Part shown: positions 51,436 through 63,200 of the stretch, piece after piece
How the letters are laid out: the number at the start of each line of letters is the position of its first letter
Numbering within the stretch: the first letter of the stretch is position 1
Translations under genes and position numbers: made by a program
Assembly: GCF_000003815.2 (NCBI RefSeq)
Contig: NC_049979.1
Location: 8,697,823 to 8,761,822, forward strand
Length of the DNA: 64,000 nucleotides
Direction of reading: 5' to 3'
Source of the DNA: Branchiostoma floridae
Lineage: Eukaryota > Chordata > Leptocardii > Amphioxiformes > Branchiostomatidae
The notes under the pieces: generated by a model
Seen by the model: the letters and a program-made list of their open reading frames with translations, nothing else
Databases searched by the model: none
What the model was told of the DNA's origin: nothing

Positions 51436-52809
51436 GTTCCAAAGGAACAGCACAAACCTTGAGCGTAAGATTTTTATCTGAAATATTATTTTGTCAACAA
51501 GCTGACGCGATGCTTCGGTTTATATCCAAGCCAGCCAAATTTTCTGGGAATGTCTAGTGTACACCACACTCGGTGTTGTGTCGACGGCTTTGTCGTTTAT
51601 GGAACTGCCTTTTGAAGGTTGATCTGTGACTGCTACGTGATTAATACAAACTAATCTGATTTCAAGCCATGGAAACGGTGACAATGGGCATTGAAAGCAT
51701 TGTCAGTTGGTCAGAGGCAGGGCCTAGACTGAGGGGAACAACATACGCCCCCAGTGAGCCGTGAGGGGAACGTGAGCTTACATGACAACAGACGTGCTTA
51801 ATCATCACAATTAAGGCTCCGGGCAGCAAGCAGGTGTCACGTAAGGACTGTCACGTATTGTACTGTCCTGTCCTGTCTGCCAAGTTCTCCTTTGTATGTC
51901 CCTCCTTTTGAAAAGACCGTCAGACTAGAAAGACAAGCCTAGGATAGGTTATAAACACGGTGTCAAACATCTATTTTGACACCAAACAGGTGTTGGGTCA
52001 ACTCAGTAAATGTTAGCAAGTTAGTCAAGTTGTTGTCAAAGAAAGCTACAGGCTTCCGTTTCAAATTTCCACAAATTAAGGTCAGCAACTGAGTACGCGC
52101 AATGCGTACAGAAGGGTGCGGTGCTTTTTAGGAAGAAACTTGATTAGAAACTAATTACAAGAGCTGTTCTGTCATAGTAAATATCTGCTCATGCATGACA
52201 AGTAGGTGATTTCGTTTACTAAGGTTTATGCTTAGATGCTTAGGTATGCCAACTGTGATGCTGCCAAATAAATGAAAGGAAAAGTTTTGCACCAACCACA
52301 CGTGGATCTTGCTGCAGTTAGACATGATATCGGAAGGGGCGCTGTTACGCAAGTGGAGAATTGGTCACATTCGTGAAATGATGAAATGGACCAGACTGTC
52401 TAGTGATCTTTGAGAACAGCAATTGCACACACAAGTGCAAATAGGAAATGGGCGAGTTTATGTACCCGTAAATTATATTACGTACACCGGCGGTTCCATC
52501 GGAATGCTAGGCTATTTGCTTCTTGTCGCACGGGTACTTATCAGTTGATCCTCCGGCTTTCTGTTCCCATTTCCGGAATCATTCGTGCCATCTCCATGCA
52601 GTCCAGTGTAAAGCCAGGATCAAGCACCCAGGTAATATGTCCATTTGTTATCTCGTTATCTGTTAATACATATCTTATGGGGATCCGCTTTCTAATCCAG
52701 GGATTACAAATATACATAGTACATTGTATTGTTCCTTTGTATCATTTTCCTTCAGTTGTATGTTTTACCCCCATAAAAAACGGAGGTACATGTATTGTGA
52801 TCAGGGGTC

Positions 52810-52839
52810 TGTTTGTTTGTTTGTTTGTTTGTTTGTTTT
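52810..52839. repeat. (GTTT)n microsatellite
   Basis: Seven tandem GTTT units. Confidence 0.9.
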
Positions 52840-53645
52840 GGGTGTGTGTCCGCAGTTATGTGAATATTGTACGGTGGCAGCATGTGAGGCGGAAGTTGTG
52901 TCATAGGATACTTGGAGAATTGGAAGTATGTTTGGCTTGGCTCAAATGGTATGACCCACTCAATAATGGGTACCCACTTACACTTACAGCTTGTTAGAAG
53001 GATGTTCAGCTAACTGTATCATGATCAGGCTCTTGTTATAGCTGTTGACCTTTCGAGGGTAGAGATGATTTTTCCATGAAAACTACCGTCAAGGACGTAT
53101 TCATTTGGTAGGAAATATGTTGTTATATATTAAAAACGTAACCTGGTAAACCATGATCAACTGGAAGCCAACTGTTATGGAGATATAATGTAGATTTTAC
53201 GTTACACATTCATAAAACTTGAATAACATTTCCACAGATCCATGACTTTTCAGAAGTAAACGATGCACTAAACTCTGTACCAAATACCAGTACACGTAAT
53301 GTTCATGATATACTCCATTCACGACAGGTTTCCACTCTTAAGTAATCTGTATAATCAGAGAATAACTTTATCCCGGTTGTCATTAATAAATCTTTTAGGA
53401 ATCCTGTCATCTGTTTTCCCACCACTTGTTGACTTTTAATTTCTATCCAATCGACAGTTCATTTGTTTTAGGCTTATCTATTAAGGTTGGTGGTTGCTTA
53501 AGCCAGGCTGTTCTTTACCATTGTGTTTGCTCCATAAACACTTTTTGACTATTAAGGATGATATGTAGACCGTTGTGATGGATGTTTACCGGTTAGTTAG
53601 TAATTTATGCACTATCTGCACACTATCGGATGGGGCCGACGAAAT

Positions 53646-53780
53646 AAGCAGATCCTGCAATGGCATAAGATAGTACCATACTGGCCAAGGAGTGTAGTCT
53701 GCTAAGAGGTGTACATTTGTAGCGAAACACACCCCTCTGCCAGCATTTGATACTATCTTATGCTACCGTAGGGTCTGCTT
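53646..53780. mobile_element. Hairpin MITE, AAGCAGA-ended
   Basis: The left arm AAGCAGATCCTGCAATGGCA, continuing to TAAGATAGTA, pairs with the right arm from TACTATCTTATGC to TCTGCTT. It shares its ends and the flanking GGAGATTA with the element around 58948-59753. Confidence 0.75.
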
Positions 53781-53942
53781 GGAGATTACGACGAAAAGCC
53801 GGCGACCCTGTATCAGCAATCATTGGAACTGCTATTTGAAGTGACTGACACAATTATCATCTTTAAAAAAAAATTTCCGAATTCTAGTAGATTTTCAGAA
53901 GATGTTTTAAAACATGATCTAAAAAAATGCACATTGACTCTT

Positions 53943-54015
53943 CGAGCCAGACAGGATTCGAACCTGCAATCTTCTGATCCGAAGTCAGACGCGTTATCCA
54001 TTACGCTACTGGCCC
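53943..54015 (-). tRNA. tRNA-Arg(UCG)
   Basis: The 73-nt minus-strand gene has acceptor stem GGGCCAG/CTGGCTC, a D arm starting TAGCGTAATGGATAACG, anticodon stem-loop TCTGA-CTTCGGA-TCAGA with anticodon TCG, and a T arm with GGTTCGAATCC. There is no intron. A T7 run (53921-53935) a few bases downstream fits a Pol III terminator. Confidence 0.95.
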
Positions 54016-54106
54016 TAATCATGACGCTGTAAGGAACATTGGCGAACCTGTTGAGAATGGCGTCTATCAATCCAAGTAACCACAATGTACGGTACGACTA
54101 TAAACG

Positions 54107-54240
54107 AATGAATGAAGACCTTTCTGCACAATTTTGACACACCGGAATAAGTACAGGTCACAACAGAAAATATGTTGATTCTGATTGTTGAACAAAATTA
54201 AACTTCTCCTCGCTTTTCAGTTGTGGTAGAGATAAAAGAA
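54107..54240 (-). mobile_element. LINE 3'-end fragment
   Basis: GAATGAATGAAGACCTTT, then AAGTACAGGTCACAACA and CTCCTCGCTTTT, matches the order of the 3' end of the element at 8888. It lies between the two tRNA genes. Confidence 0.6.
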
Positions 54241-54406
54241 CAGGTGTGATTTACGAAGGATGGTATAGCACTACCCAGCAGTGGGCAAAATCTTAAGAAT
54301 TGGATTTCGTTTGACTTGTCTTCGTAATGAAACTGACACTTGTTTTGAATTCTACGGAGAGATTTTATGACGACAATTAAAAAAGATGCACAATCATTTC
54401 TTTGGC

Positions 54407-54479
54407 CGAGCCAGACAGGATTCGAACCTGCAATCTTCTGATCCGAAGTCAGACGCGTTATCCATTACGCTACTGGCCC
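54407..54479 (-). tRNA. tRNA-Arg(UCG), second copy
   Basis: It is identical over all 73 nt to the gene at 53943-54015. A T5 run follows within about 25 nt (54376-54384). The flanks are only weakly similar, apart from a shared AAAA(A/G)ATGCACA downstream. Confidence 0.95.
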
Positions 54480-56500
54480 TATTCATGCTTCAGGAATACA
54501 CAGAATTAACACTTGTAACAATTGCTGAAAACGCTTATCCTCGTGTGGCACCTCTGCTAAACGTAAATCAGCGTACTAAAACACACCAGGACATGGCTGA
54601 TTTATCTTACACGTTACACATCAAATTGGTTATAAGCTCTTAGAGCTGCCTTGCCGCATAACTGAAGTAACTGCAATACTACCGTAACGGTTCTGGAAGT
54701 GATATGGGAATGCAAATGCTATATTCCACCTTTTCCATTACAAGTGTCTTCGTAACATTAACTGAACTGTTTATAAAACACAGCGTGATGTAAACAAGAT
54801 GAAGCATTGCTGCAAACCCAAATCTCTTTTGTTCAGTACTAAATACTTTCCCTTGTCCGTTGTCCAGGTAACAATGCCCTATACACCTGGCTTCTTTTCA
54901 GGTGTGTCGTTTGTTTAAATCTACCCAACACACTAAATGGCGTTCTAACGATCGCCGGTGTGTTGTCGTAACCCCGGACAATTCTTTACTTCTCAAAGCG
55001 ATTAGTAACGATGTTGTTTGCAGAACACTTACTCGGGGGAACGGTTCAAGGTACCCGCCACCTGGTCCCCTTTTCTACCCGGGCAGGCCGACTGTTTGTG
55101 CAATATAAGTGGTATTTTGATCGGCCACTATTGCTTGCTTTCCCCCGACAGTTCCGGGGTTTCATGTACATATCCGAGGCTATTAGATCTGTACTCTGCG
55201 GAGGTACGGGCGACAATGGGATTCGTTGATACAAAAACATGTATAGAGCTTCTACTGGACTGACGTTATTGGGAACCAGGGATACAGCACACGGGTGACA
55301 TCTGGGGATTAGGTATAATCCCATTTTAATCTTATTGTTATATTCTATTAACTCTATCTTATAGAAACGACTTTGAGATTCCATTAACTACCATGCAGGT
55401 GCCTATAACACAAACCAAACCATGCCAATACAGACCACTGTGTCACAAAACGGCAACAGAAAAACTATCCACTTCAGTTCGACACTGAATGTACAAAATG
55501 TAGTTTGGTCTAACGTGTTGCTGAGTAAAACTCTCCCCACGATCTACCCAGATAACCTCACGACCTTGACACTCATGCCTGAAGCATCCCTAACAACGTG
55601 ATATCAACGGTCAGTAATAACCACCTCCCACGACGGTCCCGTTACCTCAATCAATCTATTGTTGTCTCGTTAAAAATTACCGTCTACTTGCCATCACCAA
55701 GGGACACTCAAATCCTTCAATAGACCCATTACGGAGAATCCCTAGCCTTTCCACTGGGAGAAAGGCAGATAAGGCACTGATATAACGATAAGCTTTGGGA
55801 ATCACTTTGTAAAATCTGTATCAGTATGCACTATGACAACTGTCTAGTTTGGTTCAGAGTCTTACGCGTCATCATTGCAACAATTCCAGCATATTTTTGC
55901 AACTATTTATTCAGAACGGCACTTGTACTTCTGTTTGGCAAGCAGAGGTCCAAGTCGAATGCTCCTTTGTATTTTATACATCTCAAGAGTTATTTGTTTT
56001 CCCCCCAAGTCAGTTAACAACCGCGAAACATCGGTATCAAGATATCTTCATTAACTCTGTCTGTGATATAAAATATCCTTGTTCAGAATGGAACTTCAAG
56101 GTCCATTTATTTCTGTCAAAGCCCATTTACTTCTTTCAAAGTAATCAGAAACTGAAATATTAGTAGTGAAGTAAGGTGTCAGTGAAACAAGGTCAGTGAC
56201 AGGTATCTATTTGCCCGCTGTCGGTAGGGCTGGTAACAAGTAAAGAACATTGGAACTGGCTGGATTATTCTAAAATAATACCGTAAATGTTTCTTAACAT
56301 CTAATTTACCGATGGTGTTGGGCACCGATGGTATTGGGCAGCAGTGAGGCCCTAAACGGAAGAACACACACTAACAGCATCTAGGGTATTACGACTCTCA
56401 TCTTAACCACCGTTTGTGGTCACGAGATACATACCACACACTTGTTAACAGAGAGGGAAAAGACGGAAAGAAGTGCAGATAAAAATGTGATATAACTCAC
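54480..56500. other. Intergenic, no feature seen
   Basis: I see no convincing exon, RNA gene or repeat. Confidence 0.4.
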
Positions 56501-56544
56501 GTCAGCAGCCCCCCTGCTCCCGGTCCGCTTCCTCGCCCGCTCAT
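56501..56544 (-). other. Candidate first exon (d), gene uncertain
   Basis: CCACCATGAGC, a near-ideal start context, opens MSGRGSGPGAGGLL and ends before donor GTGAGT in phase 2. It could be a distal LRRC71 first exon or belong to an unseen gene. Confidence 0.4.
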
Positions 56545-57084
56545 GGTGGTGTTTGAAGGCACGATGACTCGCACGTATGGAGACCTCGCACCGGAGCAAC
56601 ACTACCTGCAGTCCCAACTTGTATTGTGTCGTCAGGGAGCGGTGCCGCGGATTATTTACTAACGTCCCACAGGGTTATGTTGTCAGTCTACACACGCCTT
56701 CTTCCCGCGTAAAACGCCTAAACGGATAGCACCATTCAGAACCACTGAACTGTACGGCCCGAGTCAACAACTCCACCAAGTGGCGGCGATGTGAAGTCAC
56801 GTACGGCGTCAGTGTTTCTTCCTGTTACCTGGAATAGTAAACTAACAGTTACAACCAGTTTTATTTGGACAAGTGTGATTGACTTGGAGTCAATATAGCT
56901 TCAGCTGGAGTTTTCGGAAGAAGAATCTTTCTGTGCTTCAGCATCACACCCACCTCGGCCATTTCAGGCAGACTGTAATTATTGACCTAATTAAAAGGGG
57001 CAACTGATAGGGGTGCGAGGAAAGGTTATATTCTTGTGTTCTTCTAACAGTCGTCCTGTTCGTATGAAGCGTGTCACGACGTCC

Positions 57085-57114
57085 TGACGTCAAACAACCC
57101 TGTGCATGACGTCA
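57085..57114. promoter_or_regulatory. Pair of CRE palindromes
   Basis: TGACGTCA at 57085-57092 and 57107-57114 start 22 bp apart. A related CACGACGTC lies just before. They are about 540 bp upstream of candidate exon d on the minus strand. The motifs are seen; function is inferred. Confidence 0.45.
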
Positions 57115-58184
57115 CATGCGTCCTTACGTGCTTGTTGAGCGAAGCGCATTACTGACATTGTACATCTGTACATGGATACGAAGAGCAAAGCGTTAAGTTG
57201 ACATGAAATCAATCTTTTTCTCAAGAAGACGTAATGGTGGTCAATTTTTAGAAGTGGTGCTCTGTCTTGTCACACAGACACTCTTCGCCTGCAGGGGGTT
57301 ATAACACTTAGCTCATGTACGACACTCAGAGACCGTGAGTAGAAAACCGACCAGAGCCACTAGACAGCCCATTCATCCCCAGACGTATCACTGATTGTCG
57401 TTAACGGACTTACATGGTGTACCGTTACATCTCAGGCCCTCCCGCACTTCAACACACAATGTCATGGAAAACCATTTGCAAAAGACTAACATAACAGAAC
57501 ATTTTCCTGTAAACAGTCTCGAATTAGGACATTTGTAGTGTAGATACAGATTTTGTCTTAAGAACCACATGCTGTTGAACATATTGTATAAGAAATCATA
57601 TTATTTGCGTCTCAACAAAAGTGAATTGCACAGTTGCCACATACATGTAGTACCTTCGCCTTATTTCACCTAGTTGCTAAGGATACCACAGGTGTAATTA
57701 AACATGAATATGATTGTCTCAAATGGAATCCTAACGTAACTAGACGCTGTGCCAAAGTGTAGTGACGGACAATCTGCATAATGCTCCACAGCTAGCTAAG
57801 AGTCCTACCTGAAATTTTAATGATTTCAAACGTTGTTGGATTGATGTCCGTAGACATGTCGAAATGGTCTTATGCCCTTTAAATTTCCAGTCACCCTGGC
57901 CTTCTTCTCAATACACGTACTGGAATATCCTCTGGACCCAAACCGTTTGTCGGCACTAATCTGTATTTATCCTGCATGTTCTACATGCTCAAATCCCACT
58001 CGGTGATATCATACAGGTTTTGTTTACAAGCCACGGTGACTGTGTGGTAAAGTTGCTTGTAAAACTGTGACACTATGACTCAAACCGCGGTACAACACAC
58101 ACGCAGCTCGCAACCTGGCACATGGCAGACTACGGTGAGTATCAAACAAGAGTAAAAGTTTGCTGAATGTTGTGACAAGCTTAC

Positions 58185-58203
58185 CGTTTTGTGGTCCCTC
58201 CAT
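58185..58203 (-). other. Possible very short first exon
   Basis: AACATGGAG opens MEGPQN and meets donor GTAAGC in phase 1. It faces the plus-strand candidate at 58307, which would make a divergent promoter. Very tentative. Confidence 0.2.
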
Positions 58204-58306
58204 GTTAACAATGCTGCTCCCGCCAACCTAACAAAACAAAGCCCGTGCTTCGGGTGACCTGCCTGACAACCCTTCTTAAACGCTTGTTTACTTAGGATAA
58301 CGTCAA

Positions 58307-58348
58307 ATGGCGAAGAAGAAATCTGCCCGTCTGACTTCAGGCACTCGA
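58307..58348 (+). other. Possible first coding exon on the plus strand
   Basis: AAATGGCG opens MAKKKSARLTSGTR and meets donor GTAAGA in phase 0. The downstream exons are not found in the window; the sequence gap at 59058 may hide them. Confidence 0.3.
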
Positions 58349-58947
58349 GTAAGATGGGAAACAATGAACTGCCATGCGTCGAGACGACACGGACAATGTA
58401 ACCACCCAGATCTGTGTCGCCATCAAAATAGATCAATTGATCGGAGTACTGCCCCAGCAGCTACTTTTATTACACTTAGGAAGAGTAATGTACGTCTGTC
58501 GAACGTCTCCATGGCAATATTAACCACGTGACAGGTAAGGTTCAGCAAGTACGTCAATGTAGGTGAGGAAGTATGACCGGCCTGTGTGTGAATGTGTACA
58601 TCAGTGTGCCATTACCCGTTGGTGTGTGTGCGTTTCTATGTGTATCAACAAATTTGAAGGAGTGTTGTTACAAAAATCAGGACAACTGCTTCAAACGTCA
58701 CCGATCTTCAGAAACAAACTAAGTGGATATAACAGTTTATAAAGAAATTTGCAAAGTTTGTTTAAGGAAGAGATTTATGTCCATGCTGACGCAAAACAGG
58801 AAAGTTTTGACAAACTGTTGGTGATCAAAATGCCACGAGAGTGTCGTGTTTGCCACCCTGTTCAAACATGGCTATACAAACTTGATAACATATGAAACCG
58901 ATTCGCTGGCCACGTGTTTAAAGCCACAATGGCGTATAAAACGTAAT

Positions 58948-59753
58948 CTCCAAGCAGATTCCTCCATGGCATAAAACAGTAACATAAGCTGGGGAAGGAG
59001 TTTAGCCCAGCAGACGCGTGACCAGTTATACCCCTTCTGCCGGCTAAACTTCTTCCCNNNNNNNNNNNNNNNNNNNNNNNNNNNNNNNNNNNNNNNNNNN
59101 NNNNNNNNNNNNNNNNNNNNNNNNNNNNNNNNNNNNNNNNNNNNNNNNNNNNNNNNNNNNNNNNNNNNNNNNNNNNNNNNNNNNNNNNNNNNNNNNNNNN
59201 NNNNNNNNNNNNNNNNNNNNNNNNNNNNNNNNNNNNNNNNNNNNNNNNNNNNNNNNNNNNNNNNNNNNNNNNNNNNNNNNNNNNNNNNNNNNNNNNNNNN
59301 NNNNNNNNNNNNNNNNNNNNNNNNNNNNNNNNNNNNNNNNNNNNNNNNNNNNNNNNNNNNNNNNNNNNNNNNNNNNNNNNNNNNNNNNNNNNNNNNNNNN
59401 NNNNNNNNNNNNNNNNNNNNNNNNNNNNNNNNNNNNNNNNNNNNNNNNNNNNNNNNNNNNNNNNNNNNNNNNNNNNNNNNNNNNNNNNNNNNNNNNNNNN
59501 NNNNNNNNNNNNNNNNNNNNNNNNNNNNNNNNNNNNNNNNNNNNNNNNNNNNNNNNNNNNNNNNNNNNNNNNNNNNNNNNNNNNNNNNNNNNNNNNNNNN
59601 NNNNNNNNNNNNNNNNNNNNNNNNNNNNNNNNNNNNNNNNNNNNNNNNNNNNNNNNNNNNNNNNNNNNNNNNNNNNNNNNNNNNNNNNNNNNNNNNNNNN
59701 NNTCTTCCCCAGCTAATGTTACTGTCTTATGCCACGGAGGAATCTGCTTGGAG
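58948..59753. mobile_element. Inverted-repeat element with an assembly gap inside
   Basis: The left end CTCCAAGCAGATTCCTCC, running through GGCATAA and CAGTAACAT to AGCTGGGGAAG, is mirrored at the right by CTTCCCCAGCT through ATGTTACTG to AATCTGCTTGGAG. The middle 645 bases are N. It is in the same family as 53646-53780. Confidence 0.8.
59058..59702. other. Assembly gap, 645 N
   Basis: Unknown bases inside an inverted-repeat element; the true length is not known. Confidence 0.98.
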
Positions 59754-59802
59754 ATTATATAAAACGTGCTAAAGAAGCCATGTAAGATTCCCAATTTACC
59801 AT

Positions 59803-60060
59803 TAATGAATGGATGAATGAATGAAAGACCTTTATTGTACATTCATGCCTCGACGGGCTAGGTACCGGTCACTGATAACAGACATATGCAGAGACAACAA
59901 TATACAATTTAACTAATTGAAGGTACTAAGCTAACAGGATGGTCGATGTCTTCTCGCTTCTTTGTACACGTGTAGATATGTTAATATTGCTCCAGATTCT
60001 CCCCTTTGAACAGTATGACTAGTCTCATAGGCTCTGTCTTTCTGTCACCAGTCCGACCGG
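59803..60060 (-). mobile_element. LINE 3'-end fragment
   Basis: GAATGGATGAATGAATGAAA, then GACCTTTATTGTACATTCAT and later CTTCTCGCTTCTTTG match the 3' region of the element at 8888 in order. Confidence 0.65.
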
Positions 60061-60247
60061 TTGAACAAGCCTATAGCTGATCCAGTACACAATCACTCCC
60101 CATGCGGGCTCGCACCTGGTCTCTCATTTCTGTCCTGTAGACAAGTGCAGGGATCTCGGCGCTTTGGTCTCACCTCCCCGGACAGCTATGGACAGAATTT
60201 ATCACTTGTAGATAGACACCTGCTTGTGCAGGCCACAGTAGATCAGA

Positions 60248-63200
60248 ATGCGCCTGCTTACAACTTCTCACAGGGCAACCAGGAGAAAAGGAAGATGGCA
60301 GGTGACAGCTGCCATTTTCCTTGCGTTGCTGGGCGCCTTTAGCGCGATTGTGTCCCTGCAAACGTTATTTACTGAGCAAGACTTCACCAGAAGGGCGTAC
60401 GCAACGTCAGGTGGGTACATCTATCTCTGAAGTCTGCATTTTATATTACCGAGCTCCGTGGTCCATGATATACTACGTATACGTACATGTGAGGTAGACT
60501 CCGTTGCAGTCTTCGGACGGGGCTGGTTTTTATTATTATTTGGGGGGAGGGGGNNNNNNNNNNNNNNNNNNNNNNNNNNNNNNNNNNNNNNNNNNNNNNN
60601 NNNNNNNNNNNNNNNNNNNNNNNNNNNNNNNNNNNNNNNNNNNNNNNNNNNNNCCCCTCCCCCCAATAAAAGCCAGCCCCGTTCGAAGACTGCAACGGAG
60701 TCTACATTTTAGGTGTCGGCGTCGAGTTGTCTGACATGACACGTCACTGCTGATTTTTTTTCGTCGACCCTACTTAGTCGGTTTCGTCTTACGATTTTTC
60801 CTGATCTAGTGGCCCTCTCTATTCAGGATCTAAAATAAGACAGTTATTCTAGAAAGTAGTCACATCTGAGAATGGATTTGTCCTTTTGAATTGCCAGATG
60901 CCGCCAACATCTCCAGCCCGGGAGCGAACTGCTCACGGCCGCAGGCCATCAGTCACTACCCTGCCGACGTCTTCACCCAGGAGCAGCGGCGTCAGGGCGC
61001 CGTCATTCTGCATGTCATCGCCACGCTGTACATGTTCCTGGTGAGAACAGTTTAAATCAAAGTTTTTTTATTTCTAGATTACATATGTTTTCTCCGGACA
61101 GCAATGCAAGTTACTTTTATAAAAGAATTAGCTTACGTGTTGATGGATGTGCTGCCCCTACGGCCGGTGAGGCTATGGGACCGGTGAGGTGAGTGAGGTG
61201 AGGTTGGCGTGCATCACGACAAAATGGCATGTACATGTGATCAGTATCCCGTGTTGTAATGTTGAGCAATCGAACAATGTAAACTTTTTCAGAGCTAAAC
61301 ACCAGGTTGGTCCATGTGTATATGTTAATGTGTCAGTGGTCCTACTCAGTTCGTAAGAAGAAAGTCTCAGGTAGGCTCCAAAGATCACATTGATTTGCAT
61401 TCTCTCTTTACGTTTCACAATGTTCAAATGTCTTGCAGGCGCTGGCCATTATCTGCGATGACTACTTCGTACCTTCGTTGGAGAGGATCAGTGAAGGTGC
61501 GTACAGTCTTAAAACATCAAGTTTTGATATTTCATGACTTAATGCCCACGAAACACTTCATGCGCTCGACACAGTGTTCCAATTGGTCTAGAATGAATGC
61601 ATGGGTCTGCTGTCTATGATCTACCAACCTGATGAAAATATTTTCGGATGTCTTTGATAATGTTTTCTGAGACTTGTTGCGAAAAGACTTGCCTTGTTGC
61701 GAACTGACGGTTGCGAACTGACATTGTTGCGAAACAACCTGTAACCAATACACGCAATGTCCAATATCCTTTTCCATTCACCAGCCCTCGGTCTCCAGCC
61801 GGATGTGGCAGGTGCCACGTTCATGGCGGCCGGAAGTTCGGCACCCGAGCTCTTCACGTCCATCTTCGGCGTCTTCGTCAGCCGAGACGACATCGGAGTG
61901 GGAACCATCGTCGGGTCGGCCGTCTTCAACCTGCTCTTCATCGTGGGTCTGTGTGGGCTGTTGGTGGGAACGGTAAGACGGCAAGCATAACGTGTTAGAT
62001 TTTACCCGTCAGTATTTTTTCCATGAAATCTTATGCCGAACTTCGTAACATCCTGCTGATGGAAGTACATCTATAGTTCTAGTACATTTGTACTCCTGGA
62101 AAAAGCAACACATTGGGTCATTGCAAATGTAATCTTAGTTGGTTAAAGTCCTTCCCGCACCAGATGATGTATTTGGTGGCGCCCATCTCCGTTTCAGTAG
62201 CCATGGGCCACACAACTTTTGTGCAATGAATACTAACAGTATAGTTAGCAGTGGTTAATCCACTGGTAAGCCAGTGATGACTATCTTATCTTATACGAGT
62301 CTTCATCTTTTTCTAAACAGGCCATCACCNNNNNNNNNNNNNNNNNNNNNNNNNNNNNNNNNNNNNNNNNNNNNNNNNNNNNNNNNNNNNNNNNNNNNNN
62401 NNNNNNNNNNNNNNNNNNNNNNNNNNNNNTTGCCATGGCAATGTTTCGTTTACCCCTGCTTTACCCATCATTCCCCCATAGGTGTCTAGCTGTTTTTCAA
62501 CATTTCAATGGGCCCTTTCTTAAAACACCTTCAGAAGGATTTTTCCGGGGCTGGGCCAACGGAAGGTATTCACGGGCGGGCGCTGTGTTTTTCCCCCTAA
62601 GTTCAAGCAGTTTGAAGCCCCTTGTAATAATCAAAACAACGGGTAGGGGGGGGTTTAATATTAGGGTCCCTCAGGGACTAAAGGTTTTTTCATCATTTGT
62701 CCCTCGGCAGGTATGAAGCCTTGCCCCTAGGGGTCCTGTCCTCCCTGTACGGGGGGCTGATTTTTTTCAATCCTCCCCGGAGTGCAGCCTTCAGTAGCTG
62801 CTGCCCAAGGGCTGTTCATTGGGAGAAGGAGGAAACCTCCCTCATGAACCCAGGTACAAATAGTGGGGAAAATTTTGAATGGTGTTTTGCGGGGAGGGAT
62901 TAGGTTCCAATTCCAGTCCCCCCTAGGGATTTCCCCCGGCCGGGTTCCGAACCCACAAATTTGTCCCAGTAGACTTGAATTCCCCCAATGCCCGACCGGG
63001 CCCCAAAAATACCCCGGGTCCCCAAGGAACTAGACAACCATCTTTTTTTGCTTTGTTCAGTCCCGTAGCTGGGGGCCATAGGGGAATTCCGTAGAACCAG
63101 AAGCCCCCCCCCCCCCCCCCCAATAAAATAAAAGCCAGCCACGCTCGAAGTCTGCGAAGGAGGTTAGTAGGTCGTTACTTTTCCCTGGTTTCCTATTTCT

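Larger units (their letters stand above)
49797..53645. other. Upstream flank of LRRC71
   Basis: Apart from a candidate short exon at 51401-51435 and a (GTTT)n run at 52810-52839, I see no feature. Open frames here are short and unlike known proteins. Confidence 0.4.

Noticed and set aside
52410-52997. 195-residue plus-strand frame
   Set aside because: It runs through a (GTTT)n microsatellite, has poor start context and low-complexity FVCLFVCL sequence, and shows no domain.
58862-59842. 326-residue minus-strand frame
   Set aside because: Most of it spans 645 N bases; the real parts are MITE arms and a LINE tail.
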